Part shown: positions 36,270-45,512 of the stretch, one piece after another
Position numbering within the stretch: the stretch's first letter is position 1
How the letters are laid out: the number at the start of each line of letters is the position of its first letter
Assembly: GCF_017355785.1 (NCBI RefSeq)
Contig: NZ_JAFEWE010000003.1
Coordinates: 248,001 to 312,000, forward strand
From: Desertivirga arenae
GTDB lineage: Bacteria > Bacteroidota > Bacteroidia > Sphingobacteriales > Sphingobacteriaceae
Direction of reading: 5' to 3'
DNA length: 64,000 nucleotides
Program-made: the position numbers and the translations under genes
Notes under the pieces: generated by a model
Seen by the model: only the letters and a program-made list of their open reading frames with translations
What the model was told of the DNA's origin: nothing
The model's database searches: none

Positions 36270-37640
36270 TTAATATATACTCTTGCTGATTAAAGCCTTA
36301 TCTGAAAGTAGGTTTAGGTCAGTTCCTCCAAAGTTTCCTGAACTCATGAGAAGCAAGTTTTTACCTTTATAATTAATAGAACTCAAAAATTCTACCATTA
36401 TTTCAGGATCATTGAAAAAAATTAACTTTCCGTTACCAAATGCTTGTTTTACTAAAACATCATCGTAAGGTTTCAACTTTTTTTGTTCAAAAGTCAATTT
36501 ATTAATGAATACCACGGGAACATCAGCTTTATCCATGCTACCATTGTATTCATTTAAAAAATCCTTATTTAAGCTACTGAAAGTGTGTAATTCTATCACT
36601 GCCACTAATTCACGTTCAGGATATTGTTCCTTTACAGCCTCAATAGTGGCGGTTAACTTTGAGGGTGAGTGAGCAAAATCTTTATATACGGCAGTAGAAA
36701 TATTTTTTCCGAGAAGCTCCAATCTTTTAGCTGCACCTTTAAACGTACTGATCGCTGAATAAAACTTATCATCACTTATCCCAATTTTAGTACAGGCATT
36801 ATGTGCCGCCTCAATATTTTGAAGATTGTGTCTTCCAAAGACCTCAAGTGGATAAATTTTTCCCTTCACCTTCAAATGCGTCACACCTTCCGCGGTATAA
36901 TTCTCCACCGTTTTGTAGCCTATTTTAGCCAATCCGATCCCCGATCCTTCAACCAGTTCTTTTACAACAGCGTCTTCGGCATTATAAATAATTGTTCCAT
37001 CAGGCTCAATGGTATCAAGAAAAAGTCTGAATTGTTCGAGGTAATTATCAAACGTAGGAAATACGTTGATATGATCCCAGGCAATTCCACTTATAATACC
37101 TACGTTAGCTTTATACAAATGAAATTTGGGTCTTCTGTCAATTGGAGAGGCCAGGTATTCATCTCCTTCAATAACAATGATAGGAGCATCACTCAACTGA
37201 ACCATTGTCTCAAAACCTTCTAACTGTGCTCCCACGAGGTAATCGAATTCCTTGCCACAGGTTTTAAGCACATGAAGGATCATGGAGGTTATAGTTGTTT
37301 TACCGTGACTTCCACCTATAACTACCCGTAACTTATCTTTGGATTGCTCATAAACATATTCTGGGTACGAATAAACTTTCAACCCTAACTCCTGTGCTTT
37401 TTTCAACTCGGGATTATCTTCACGGGCATGCATACCTAAAATAACTGCATCAATTTCCGGAGTAATATTCTCAGGGAACCAACCCATCTCGACGGGAAGT
37501 ATTCCATATTTCTCTAAACGAGAACGAGACGGTTCGTAAATTGCGTCATCCGATCCCGAAACCTGATGACCTTTTTTGGATAATGCTATGGCTAAATTAT
37601 GCATAGCAGCACCACCTACAGCAATTAAATGTATACGCAT
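36270..37640 (-). CDS. mpl: UDP-N-acetylmuramate:L-alanyl-gamma-D-glutamyl-meso-diaminopimelate ligase
   Basis: Mpl is a Mur ligase that attaches recycled tripeptide (L-Ala-gamma-D-Glu-meso-DAP) to UDP-MurNAc. The 456-residue protein has the N-terminal UMP-binding fold MRIHLIAVGGAAMHNLAIALSKKGHQVSGSD, the ATP loop VVIGGSHGKTTITSMI, the ligase motif HNLQNIEAAHNAC and the C-terminal DFAHSPSKLTATIEA. The opening differs from MurC, and with no MurC neighbours the recycling enzyme is the better call. It has its own -7 element. Confidence 0.9.
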   Translation of the reverse strand: MRIHLIAVGGAAMHNLAIALSKKGHQVSGSDDAIYEPSRSRLEKYGILPVEMGWFPENITPEIDAVILGMHAREDNPELKKAQELGLKVYSYPEYVYEQSKDKLRVVIGGSHGKTTITSMILHVLKTCGKEFDYLVGAQLEGFETMVQLSDAPIIVIEGDEYLASPIDRRPKFHLYKANVGIISGIAWDHINVFPTFDNYLEQFRLFLDTIEPDGTIIYNAEDAVVKELVEGSGIGLAKIGYKTVENYTAEGVTHLKVKGKIYPLEVFGRHNLQNIEAAHNACTKIGISDDKFYSAISTFKGAAKRLELLGKNISTAVYKDFAHSPSKLTATIEAVKEQYPERELVAVIELHTFSSLNKDFLNEYNGSMDKADVPVVFINKLTFEQKKLKPYDDVLVKQAFGNGKLIFFNDPEIMVEFLSSINYKGKNLLLMSSGNFGGTDLNLLSDKALISKSIY

Positions 37641-37670
37641 TAAGAATTAATTCTTCGGAGTTAACAAAGA

Positions 37671-37678
37671 CAAAGATA
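37671..37678 (-). promoter_or_regulatory. -7 element of mpl
   Basis: TATCTTTG on the minus strand (CAAAGATA on plus), 31 nt from the mpl start codon, in the gap behind prmA. Confidence 0.6.
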
Positions 37679-37686
37679 AAAAGAAG

Positions 37687-38532
37687 TTATTTTAATTTTT
37701 GTTTTACAAATTTTACAGACACCCAGTTATTCAGCGACTTAAAATTTACAAGGCTTAAATTGTGACGTTCGCACTCCTCAGAAATCATAGGAATATCCTC
37801 CTGATAAAATCCACTCATTAACAAAATCCCTCCCGGTATCAGTACTTCTGAATAACGATGTATCTGATCTAAAAGTATGTTCCGGTTAATATTTGCCAGA
37901 ATTATATTAAATTCTTTATCAGGTATAACCTCTTTAGAGCCACAGATTGCAGAAATGTTTGAGCAATGATTAAGCTTGGCGTTTTCTAACGTACTTTCGT
38001 AACAAACCGGATCGTAGTCGATGGCAACTAATTCTGCTGCGCCTTGCTTTTCCGCTAATATGGCAAGAATACCAGTTCCGCAGCCCATATCTAAGACAGG
38101 GAGACCTGTTATCTCCTCTTCTAAGATGTACTCCATCATCATTGTAGTAGTTTGATGGTGCCCGGTACCGAAGGCCATTTTAGGATCAATTACAATTTCC
38201 AGGGGGTATTCAGGATGAGCCGGATGGAAGGTTGCCCTGACATAACATTGGTCTTTTATAACCAATGGCTCAAAATTACTTTCCCAAACCTCATTCCAAT
38301 TCTTCTGGGGGATCAGCTCCTTCTCAAAAGAGAAATCGAACATATCAATGTAAGGACTTAAAACGCCGTCGAACACATCCTGATTGAATTCCTGAGCAGG
38401 AATATAGGCATTAAATCCATTAGGGGTTTCCTCAAAAGTATCAAAACCTGCTTCAGCCAAGGCGTTGATAAGCAGGTCTTGATAAAAATCTTCTTCTGTA
38501 TTAACAGAAAAACTGAATTCGTAGTAATTCAA
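37687..38532 (-). CDS. prmA: Ribosomal protein L11 methyltransferase
   Basis: PrmA methylates ribosomal protein L11 using S-adenosylmethionine. The 281-residue protein has an N-terminal L11-binding domain and the methyltransferase motif LDMGCGTGILAILAEKQGA. The substrate-loop motif NPPY-like is written NINRNIL here. The preceding segment IDPKMAFGTGHHQTTTMMM is the PrmA signature. It begins 2 bp after the tpiA stop and so belongs to the same transcript. Confidence 0.94.
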   Translation of the reverse strand: MNYYEFSFSVNTEEDFYQDLLINALAEAGFDTFEETPNGFNAYIPAQEFNQDVFDGVLSPYIDMFDFSFEKELIPQKNWNEVWESNFEPLVIKDQCYVRATFHPAHPEYPLEIVIDPKMAFGTGHHQTTTMMMEYILEEEITGLPVLDMGCGTGILAILAEKQGAAELVAIDYDPVCYESTLENAKLNHCSNISAICGSKEVIPDKEFNIILANINRNILLDQIHRYSEVLIPGGILLMSGFYQEDIPMISEECERHNLSLVNFKSLNNWVSVKFVKQKLK

Positions 38533-38534
38533 TG

Positions 38535-39302
38535 TTATTTATTAAATTTTGTAATGATGTCTGTAAAGTCTCTTGATTTAAGAGAAGCTCCACCTATTAA
38601 GCCACCATCGATATCTTTTTGTGCAAATAAATCCGCAGCATTTTTAGGATTACAACTTCCGCCATATAGAATTGTTGTATCCTCTGCAACCTCTTCTCCA
38701 TATTTAGCTGCAACTTCTTTACGAATAAATTCGTGAACTTCCTGCGCTTGCTCAGGGCTTGCTGTAACTCCGGTGCCAATAGCCCAAACAGGCTCGTATG
38801 CCAGAACAACTTTAGCAAATTCCTCAGCAGAGAGATGGAACACACCTTCTGCTAGTTGATCTTTTATTAACTGAAAATGGATATTCTGATTACGCTCTTC
38901 CAGAGTCTCACCGATACAAAAAATAGGTTTCAAACCATTTTTAAGAACTGCATCAGTTTTTTTTGCAAGAAGTTCATTAGTTTCTCCAAAATACTGGCGA
39001 CGCTCTGAATGGCCGAGGATTACGTACTGTGCCCCTACAGATTTGATTTGAGAAGCAGAAATTTCGCCGGTGAATGCGCCCGACTCAGCCTCGTGACAAT
39101 TTTGAGCTCCGACACTCACCTTTGGATTTCCTTTAGCAAGCTGTGCAACGCTGTAAACAAGTACTGCTGGAGGGCATACAATCACCTCCTGATCACCTCT
39201 GACTTCATCGTTAACCATATTTAATACTTCAGATATTAAACTCATTCCTGATGTATAATCAAGGTTCATTTTCCAGTTACCTGCAACAATCTTTTTTCTC
39301 AT
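38535..39302 (-). CDS. tpiA: Triosephosphate isomerase
   Basis: TpiA interconverts dihydroxyacetone phosphate and glyceraldehyde-3-phosphate. The 255-residue TIM barrel has the N-terminal catalytic Asn/Lys in RKKIVAGNWKMN, the histidine in ILGHSERRQYFGE, the catalytic glutamate in VLAYEPVWAIGTG and the phosphate loop YGGSCNPKNAADLFAQ. It lies between the glmU-like gene and prmA on the minus strand, with 13-bp and 2-bp gaps, so the three form an operon. Confidence 0.98.
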   Translation of the reverse strand: MRKKIVAGNWKMNLDYTSGMSLISEVLNMVNDEVRGDQEVIVCPPAVLVYSVAQLAKGNPKVSVGAQNCHEAESGAFTGEISASQIKSVGAQYVILGHSERRQYFGETNELLAKKTDAVLKNGLKPIFCIGETLEERNQNIHFQLIKDQLAEGVFHLSAEEFAKVVLAYEPVWAIGTGVTASPEQAQEVHEFIRKEVAAKYGEEVAEDTTILYGGSCNPKNAADLFAQKDIDGGLIGGASLKSRDFTDIITKFNK

Positions 39303-39315
39303 GATTTATTAAGAT

Positions 39316-40488
39316 TTAAAAATTTCTATACTGCTTAGTTAGTTCAAATACGTTTTGAAGAATTTCCTTTTCAACGGAATCGAAATTGGAGTCACGACGT
39401 TCATAAACCCGTTCGGCCGTCTCAAACACTTTATTTATGGCATACACCTCGTAGCCCTGGGCTCCTCCCCATGAAAAATCTGGAATGAAGTTTCGTGGAA
39501 AACCCGCACCGAAAATATTAGCACTTACCCCAACAACAGTTCCGGTGTTAAACATAGTATTTATTCCACACTTTGAGTGATCTCCCATAATAAGACCGCA
39601 GAATTGCAAGCCTGTTTTGCGGAAGCGCTCCTTGTTATAATCCCAAAGCTTTACCTCGGCATAGTTATTCTTTAAGTTGGAGTTGTTGCTATCCGCTCCA
39701 ATATTACACCATTCACCTAATACAGAATTGCCTAAATAACCATCATGTCCTTTACTGGAATTTTCGTATAATACTGCGTTATTGATCTCTCCTCCCACTT
39801 TGCAGTAAGGCCCCACAGTAGTTTTTCCATAGATCTTAGCGGCAAGCTTAACAAGCGCATGTTCACCCAAGGAAAAAGAGCCACGGATAACAGAACCTTC
39901 TAGAACTGTAGAATTTTTACCAAGATAAATAGGTCCGGTTGTTGTGTTAAAAATCGCACATTCTGCAGATACCCCCTCCTCCACGAAAATATTCTCACCC
40001 AGCACCGTGTTGGTACTGCTTAATTGAGCTGAAGTGCGCCCTTGAGTTAGGAGTTTAAAATCCAGTACTATTTCGGCATGATTGTAGGAAAATATGTGTT
40101 CAGGATAAACAATACGTGTAAAAGAGCCTGTGAATTCTTTCTGCTCTACATGCTGTTTCGAGGTGAAGAAATCTTTACCTACTCCCTTTACTGCAATTAA
40201 AACATCCTTCTGCACCAGAGCCTCCCCTTTTCCTAACTTGTCAATAGCCTCGAGCAGTAAAGGATTAGGACATACAGATCCATTAATGAAAATGCTATTG
40301 TCGGAAGGTTTGAAAGGAAATTTTACAGAAAGATAATCTGCTGTTAAATAAGAAGCTTCTGCGTTAAGGTATTTCTCCCATTTCTCGGCAATTGTTAATA
40401 TGCCTATTCGCAAGGAAGCTACAGGACGAGTGAAAGTTAAGGGTAAAAGACTTTCTCGCGTTGAATCATCAAAGAGAACGATATTCAT
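39316..40488 (-). CDS. GlmU-like sugar nucleotidyltransferase (alt_bact_glmU family)
   Basis: A 390-residue protein of the Bacteroidota-specific GlmU-like family. The N-terminal half is a truncated nucleotidyltransferase (MNIVLFDDSTRESLLPLTFTRPVASLRIG), missing the usual LxxGxGxRM loop. The C-terminal half is a left-handed beta-helix with hexapeptide repeats (TVLEGSVIRGSFSLGEHALVKLAAKIYGKTTVGPYCKVGGEI). It may provide UDP-GlcNAc or a related sugar nucleotide, but the activity of this group is inferred. It is the first gene of the glmU-like, tpiA, prmA operon. Confidence 0.87.
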   Translation of the reverse strand: MNIVLFDDSTRESLLPLTFTRPVASLRIGILTIAEKWEKYLNAEASYLTADYLSVKFPFKPSDNSIFINGSVCPNPLLLEAIDKLGKGEALVQKDVLIAVKGVGKDFFTSKQHVEQKEFTGSFTRIVYPEHIFSYNHAEIVLDFKLLTQGRTSAQLSSTNTVLGENIFVEEGVSAECAIFNTTTGPIYLGKNSTVLEGSVIRGSFSLGEHALVKLAAKIYGKTTVGPYCKVGGEINNAVLYENSSKGHDGYLGNSVLGEWCNIGADSNNSNLKNNYAEVKLWDYNKERFRKTGLQFCGLIMGDHSKCGINTMFNTGTVVGVSANIFGAGFPRNFIPDFSWGGAQGYEVYAINKVFETAERVYERRDSNFDSVEKEILQNVFELTKQYRNF

Positions 40489-40507
40489 ATCAGGGGCAAA
40501 AATAAAA

Positions 40508-40535
40508 AAAGTCCCGGCTGTTTAACCGGGACTTT
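40508..40535 (-). terminator. Terminator of rpmE2
   Basis: AAAGTCCCGG (40508-40517) and CCGGGACTTT (40526-40535) with an 8-nt loop. The T-run lies on the minus strand just after rpmE2, 20 bp before the glmU-like start. Confidence 0.88.
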
Positions 40536-40557
40536 AATATATTTTAAATAATATAAA

Positions 40558-40806
40558 TTATTTTTTAGCGTAGCGGCTACGGAACTTATCAATACGTCCT
40601 GCAGTGTCTACTAACTTCATTTTACCAGTATAAAACGGGTGAGAAGTATGAGAGATCTCTAATTTAATTAATGGGTATTCATTTCCGTCTTCCCATTTAA
40701 TTGATTCTTTAGTTTCGATACAAGACTGGGTTAAGAAAGCATAGTCGTTAGACATGTCTTTAAAAACTACCAATCTATAACTTTTTGGGTGCAAATCAGC
40801 CTTCAT
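40558..40806 (-). CDS. rpmE2: 50S ribosomal protein L31, type B
   Basis: L31 type B, without the zinc-binding CxxC pairs of type [20 protein letters not shown] is the family start, followed by [42 protein letters not shown]. The ATG at 40804-40806 is used; the longer frame to 40833 crosses the promoter. The length of 82 residues is usual. Confidence 0.97.
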   Translation of the reverse strand: MKADLHPKSYRLVVFKDMSNDYAFLTQSCIETKESIKWEDGNEYPLIKLEISHTSHPFYTGKMKLVDTAGRIDKFRSRYAKK

Positions 40807-40830
40807 TGTTTCAATCCTTTTTAAGAGGCG

Positions 40831-40838
40831 CAAATATA
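40831..40838 (-). promoter_or_regulatory. -7 element of rpmE2
   Basis: TATATTTG on the minus strand, 24 nt from the ATG, giving a leader of about 20 nt. The remaining 300 bp up to 41147 is AT-rich and shows nothing else I can support. Confidence 0.6.
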
Positions 40839-41147
40839 GTGATTAACTTCAAAAATAAAAACACAAGGAAATATTTTTTGAAATTTATCTAAAAAACGGC
40901 GACCAGGTTTAATCAATAGCAAAAGGAAAGAATTGAATAATATTTGTAAAAGCCAACATAAATTCATCATGAAATAGAGAAAAACAACCTTCCGCTTAAC
41001 AATATCGAACAATCGAGCGTATAAATATACATTTTTAACAAAATAAAGTCATTAAAATTAGATATATGGTTTAAAAAAGGTCCTTTTATTTAAAAAAAGA
41101 AAAAATATGCGCATCTTTCGAGTGGAATTAAACAGTTTCTCAAGAGA

Positions 41148-42494
41148 ATGGCGCATCTGGCAGTAAGAAGCAAAAGGGTTATAACACCTGAAGGAGTAAA
41201 AGAGGCTACAATATTTATCCATGGCTCTACGATAAAAGCAGTATTGCCTCATAATGCTGAAGTAGATTGTCCGGTAAATGATGTTGGAAATAGATTAGTT
41301 ATGCCGGGTGTTATTGATACTCATGTTCATATTAATGAACCTGGCAGAACTAGTTGGGAAGGATTTAATACTGCAACAAAAGCCGCTATTGCTGGTGGAA
41401 TAACTTCACTGGTGGATATGCCTTTAAATTCCTCACCTACGACGACCACAGTACAGGCATTACAAAAGAAGTTTGCCAAAGCGAGTCAACAGATACATGC
41501 TAATTGCGGTTTCTGGGGAGGGGTAATTCCTGGGAACATCGATGAAATTGAACCTTTAATACAGCAGGGAGTTCTTGGATTTAAAGCTTTTCTTTCACAC
41601 TCTGGTATAAAGGAATTCCCAAATGTAACAGAACGAGACTTACGAAAAGCGATGCCAATACTGGCAAAGTATAATTTGCCACTGCTAGTTAATTGCGAAT
41701 TAATAGATGAAGCGACAGGCCTTAAAAAGCAGAGACCGCAATCATACGCCGATTATTTACTTACACGTCCGCAGAAGTGGGAAGATGATGCGATCGCATT
41801 GGTTATCCGCCTTTGTGAAGAATTTAATTGCAGAACACATATTGTAACACTTTCTTCATCCAACTCTCTTGAACAAATAGCGCTAGCTAAAGGTAAAGGA
41901 ATACCCTTAAGTACAGAAACAGCTCAGCACTATTTATCATTTAATGCTGAGGACATTAAGGATGGGCAGACGCAGTTTAAGTGCACTCCTCCTATTCGTG
42001 GAAAAGAAAATAATGATCAGCTTTGGGATGCTCTTTCAACCGGGGCTATAGACTTTGTTGCTTCAGGCCATTCACCTGCTCCTCCCGAATTTAAAAGATT
42101 AGAAAGCGGTGATTTTATAAAAGCTTGGGCAGGTATTACATCTCTTCAATTTTCTCTTCCCGCTTTATGGACAGCAGCAAAAAAAAGATCCTTTAGTGTG
42201 TTGGATATTGCAAAATGGCTGTGTGAAAATCCTGCGAAATTAGCAGGACTTGAAAGTAAAAAAGGCAAGATATCGGCTGGTTTTGATGCAGATCTGGTGG
42301 TCTGGGATGAAAAAAAATCCTTTAAAGTTAGAGAAGCAATGATACATCACAAACACAAAACTACACCATACTTTTTAAGGGAACTATACGGGTTGGTGGA
42401 ACAAACTTATATAGGGGGTACAAAAACTTACGATAGTGGTACATTCATGAGACTTAATGAAGGAAAGTTAATTTTAATGGACACAGGCGATTAA
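41148..42494 (+). CDS. Allantoinase/dihydroorotase-like amidohydrolase with a degenerate metal site
   Basis: The 448-residue protein follows allantoinase (AllB) along its length: DTHVHINEPGRTSWEGF with the first ligands His59/His61, GFKAFLSHSG with the bridging Lys146, and GKISAGFDADLVVWD near the end. Three ligand positions differ from E. coli AllB: VHCEN is VNCEL (Asn182 for His186), VCHVSS is IVTLSS (Thr234 for His242) and SDHSP is SGHSP (Gly307 for Asp315). The protein is otherwise full length with no frameshift. A binuclear centre of the normal type therefore cannot form. Activity may be lost or changed. No purine-degradation gene is nearby, and the flanking genes are rpmE2 and a zinc-ribbon protein. 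Confidence 0.8.
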   Translation: MAHLAVRSKRVITPEGVKEATIFIHGSTIKAVLPHNAEVDCPVNDVGNRLVMPGVIDTHVHINEPGRTSWEGFNTATKAAIAGGITSLVDMPLNSSPTTTTVQALQKKFAKASQQIHANCGFWGGVIPGNIDEIEPLIQQGVLGFKAFLSHSGIKEFPNVTERDLRKAMPILAKYNLPLLVNCELIDEATGLKKQRPQSYADYLLTRPQKWEDDAIALVIRLCEEFNCRTHIVTLSSSNSLEQIALAKGKGIPLSTETAQHYLSFNAEDIKDGQTQFKCTPPIRGKENNDQLWDALSTGAIDFVASGHSPAPPEFKRLESGDFIKAWAGITSLQFSLPALWTAAKKRSFSVLDIAKWLCENPAKLAGLESKKGKISAGFDADLVVWDEKKSFKVREAMIHHKHKTTPYFLRELYGLVEQTYIGGTKTYDSGTFMRLNEGKLILMDTGD

Positions 42495-42676
42495 GCTACC
42501 CTGGAATCTAAACTCAGCTTAGATCTTACCGCAAACTTTTCCAAGATAATCCCGTTTCAATACAGGAAAGGGGTTTCGGATTATATTAGATGATCAGTGT
42601 GCCCCTCTTTGGATCGAGTTTTTCGAACGGATTAATATAAAGTTTTTAATTTTACAGCCACACTAACCCTAACTAG

Positions 42677-42868
42677 ATGTATTTAGAGGATTTACGGTGC
42701 AGAAAATGTCATACGATTTATCACTATCAAATCCACCGATGGAGCTGGTTTAAAAAGTTCCTGGGATTTATTCCTCTTAGAGTTTTCTTTTGTGCGAAAT
42801 GCTCAACTAAAAGATTCGTGTTAGTAAGTCCTAAACTAAGGAATAAACCTAAGTCTTCAGAACTATAA
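42677..42868 (+). CDS. Small zinc-ribbon-like protein, 63 residues
   Basis: Two Cys pairs, CRKC (8-11) and CAKC (about 39-42), flank an aromatic, basic middle (YHYQIHRWSWFKKFLGFIP), giving a CxxC-x27-CxxC zinc-ribbon pattern. The tail is basic. I do not recognise a family. It lies 182 bp after the allantoinase-like gene and converges on the GT9 gene, with no clear promoter of its own. Confidence 0.55.
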   Translation: MYLEDLRCRKCHTIYHYQIHRWSWFKKFLGFIPLRVFFCAKCSTKRFVLVSPKLRNKPKSSEL

Positions 42869-42881
42869 AGAACTAAAATTG

Positions 42882-44015
42882 CTAAGCTATGGATTGCGTA
42901 GCGTTTTTAAGAGCAGGAGGCATCTCTTCTATCGGTTTATTATTTCCCGCTATGATCTGCTGCACCTCCCCAATAATGTCCTGAGGAGAAACGATCCTTT
43001 CTTGTGCAGGAATGTAAAGATCATTCACATATCGGATAATCTCATTCTTGCTTCTTAAATCTTCAGCAATATCATATAGTAAAACAGCACCGGTCGAGTT
43101 CCAGGGGAAGTGCTGGGGATTTGAAAAGGCATATAACACGACTAAAGGAGTACTTGTAGCTGCTGCTATATGAATGGTGCCTGTGTTTACAGACACTACC
43201 ACCCGGGCATTATCTATCAAAAGAATGAATTCTTTCAGATTAACCTTTCCCGCAAGGGAAAATGCATTACTCCCGATACCTAACTTTATTTCTTCGGTAA
43301 GGTTTCTTTCTGAAGGTCCTCCCGTTATTAATAACTGATAATCCTGTGCTAACAATTTCCCGGTTTCTATCCATTTTTCCGGAGCATACTCTCTTTTCTT
43401 TTCACTCACTCCAGGATGCAGGATAAGGTAAGGCTTTTGGATATCTACCCCTTCTCCTTCCAGTTTACCTTGTAACTCAGAAGATACAGCTTGATCAACC
43501 TTCAATGATAGGGATAAGTTTCTTGTTGATGCCCCTACTAAAGCAACAAGATCAAGGTCTCTCCTCACCTGGTGTTTAATCAGCGTGAATGGCTCAGGAT
43601 CAGGAAACCAGTCCGTTAATAATCCGTAAGGATTCTCCCTACAGTACGCAAGACGCCTCGGAATTCCAGCTAAAAAGGCGAGCATAGCTGTTGGCAAGGG
43701 GTTTTGACTATACACTGTAAAAATTACGGCAGCATCAAAGGCTTTATCTTTAATAAGGGAAATGATCTCAGAAAAAGAGTCTTCAGTAACAAGGTTGTTT
43801 GACTTAACCCAAGGAACGTCATATACCAAAATCTCATCAATTTCCGGTATCATCTTAGCAATACCGGCAGCCATCGAAGAGGTAAGAACCGTAATGCTTG
43901 CATTAAAACTCTCCTTTAACGCCCTGATTGCTGGTGAAGACATCAGGAGGTCGCCCATGTTATCCGGGCGTATTACTAAAATATTCCTGCAAAGGCTCCA
44001 GTCACTTGTACTCAT
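42882..44015 (-). CDS. Glycosyltransferase family 9 (ADP-heptose:LPS heptosyltransferase-like)
   Basis: A 377-residue GT-B enzyme. It has the family opening ILVIRPDNMGDLLMSSPAIRALKE (donor-site Asp in DNMGD) and the C-terminal nucleotide-sugar site PYLILHPGVSEKKREYAPEKW, then VSVNTGTIHIAAATSTPLVVLYAFSNPQHFPW. GT9 enzymes transfer heptose from ADP-heptose to lipid A-core. The gene lies directly downstream of the HldE and GmhB genes that make ADP-heptose, which supports a heptose donor. The acceptor is unknown. Confidence 0.9.
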   Translation of the reverse strand: MSTSDWSLCRNILVIRPDNMGDLLMSSPAIRALKESFNASITVLTSSMAAGIAKMIPEIDEILVYDVPWVKSNNLVTEDSFSEIISLIKDKAFDAAVIFTVYSQNPLPTAMLAFLAGIPRRLAYCRENPYGLLTDWFPDPEPFTLIKHQVRRDLDLVALVGASTRNLSLSLKVDQAVSSELQGKLEGEGVDIQKPYLILHPGVSEKKREYAPEKWIETGKLLAQDYQLLITGGPSERNLTEEIKLGIGSNAFSLAGKVNLKEFILLIDNARVVVSVNTGTIHIAAATSTPLVVLYAFSNPQHFPWNSTGAVLLYDIAEDLRSKNEIIRYVNDLYIPAQERIVSPQDIIGEVQQIIAGNNKPIEEMPPALKNATQSIA

Positions 44016-44020
44016 AGGAT

Positions 44021-45505
44021 TTATGCTGGCTGCCTTAATTGTCCACCATTATTTATACGATGAATGATCCGGGTAGTAGAATGATCAGGAACAAAGGAAA
44101 CAAATTCGATCTTTCCTCCCAATTCTTCAACAAGGCTTGCTTCAGGAAGTGTCTCTTTTGTATAATCCCCTCCCTTTGCATAAATATCGGGTCGTGCCGC
44201 TTTAATCAGCTCTACGGGTGAATCCTCATTGTGATGTCCAAAAGAAATTACATGATCAATTGAGCTTAATCCTGATAAGACTTCAATACGGTCATCAAGA
44301 GGATTAATTGGGCGGTCAGGTCCTTTCAATCGTTGCACGCTCTCATCGCAGTTCAAGGCTACAATAAGTACATCTCCCAGCTCCTTGGATCTGTTCAGAT
44401 AACTCACGTGCCCGCTATGCAGAATGTCAAAGCAACCATTAGTAAACACAATCTTCTTTCCTTGAGAGCGATAAATATCTGCTATCTGCTTCAGTTCTTC
44501 AGTATCGGTAACCATTTTGCTATTTGAGGTAAAGAACGCCTTAAGCTCAGAATTATAGCATGGCGCGGTATCGTCCTTCTGAATAGCAACAGTTGCTGCT
44601 GCAATAGCTAGCTCAGTAGCAGAACCAATATCAGCGTTATTTAATAATGATAGAGTAAAAGCACTGATAAAGGTATCTCCTGCACCCACAACATTTGGAG
44701 CAGGAACATTATAAGCATCTGCGCGATAGGAAAGTTCACCCTCCTCAAAAATCAGTGCACCTTCGGCATCCAGGCTAAGTGCAATTATTTCAGCTCCGGT
44801 TTTTTCAAACAAAGCTTTCCCGGTAATTTCTGCCTGGCTTACCCTGGATGAGGACTGGTACTCCAATCCCGCGAGTTTCATTGCCTCAAAATAGTTAGGC
44901 TTTACTAAAGTTGGACGAAGATCTCTAAATGCAGTTAACTCCTTAGAATCTACAGATAGTAGCTTAGGGCTGCTCTGCTGCAGTTTCTGAAGTACCGAAA
45001 CTATGTATGGAGTTAGAATGCCCTGATAATAATCACCGATCACAACAGCCTCAAAGTCGTCAAATCGTTCCAGAAGAACCTTCTCAAGCTTTTTTTGCGT
45101 ATCAAGCTGTATAGCCTGTTGTGTCCCCTGATCAAATCTGGCAAGGATCTGGGCTTTTGCCATAACCCGGGTTTTAACAGTCGTCCGTCTTCCTTCTTCC
45201 TTAACGATAAAATCAGTACCAATACCCTTTTCTTTGAGTATGTCTATTGCCCGCTGTCCCTCTTCATCAGATCCTACTGCAGACAAGAAAGTAACTTCAG
45301 CCCCTAATGCACAAAGGTTAAGCGCAATATTAGCTGCTCCACCAACTGCCTCCTCTTTTGTTAAAACATTAACCACCGGAACAGGTGCTTCTGGAGACAG
45401 TCTTGTGCTATCGCCTTTTAGGTAGGAATCTAAAATTACATCGCCAATAACCAGTACCTTACTGCTATTGAATTTATTGATTATATGTTGATAGGAAGAT
45501 TTCAT
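44021..45505 (-). CDS. hldE: Bifunctional heptose-7-phosphate kinase / heptose-1-phosphate adenylyltransferase
   Basis: HldE carries two steps of ADP-glycero-manno-heptose synthesis. The N-terminal PfkB-type kinase (about 1-330) has GDVILDSYLKGDSTRLSPEAPVPVV and NVVGAGDTFISAF with its catalytic Asp. The C-terminal adenylyltransferase (about 355-494) has TNGCFDILHSGHVSYL and the GDYTKETLPEA loop. The start is the ATG at 45503-45505 (MKSSYQHIINKF). The longer frame to 45556 adds a basic stretch outside the family and would overlap gmhB. It lies 7 bp after gmhB. Confidence 0.95.
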   Translation of the reverse strand: MKSSYQHIINKFNSSKVLVIGDVILDSYLKGDSTRLSPEAPVPVVNVLTKEEAVGGAANIALNLCALGAEVTFLSAVGSDEEGQRAIDILKEKGIGTDFIVKEEGRRTTVKTRVMAKAQILARFDQGTQQAIQLDTQKKLEKVLLERFDDFEAVVIGDYYQGILTPYIVSVLQKLQQSSPKLLSVDSKELTAFRDLRPTLVKPNYFEAMKLAGLEYQSSSRVSQAEITGKALFEKTGAEIIALSLDAEGALIFEEGELSYRADAYNVPAPNVVGAGDTFISAFTLSLLNNADIGSATELAIAAATVAIQKDDTAPCYNSELKAFFTSNSKMVTDTEELKQIADIYRSQGKKIVFTNGCFDILHSGHVSYLNRSKELGDVLIVALNCDESVQRLKGPDRPINPLDDRIEVLSGLSSIDHVISFGHHNEDSPVELIKAARPDIYAKGGDYTKETLPEASLVEELGGKIEFVSFVPDHSTTRIIHRINNGGQLRQPA

Positions 45506-45512
45506 ATTTTTT

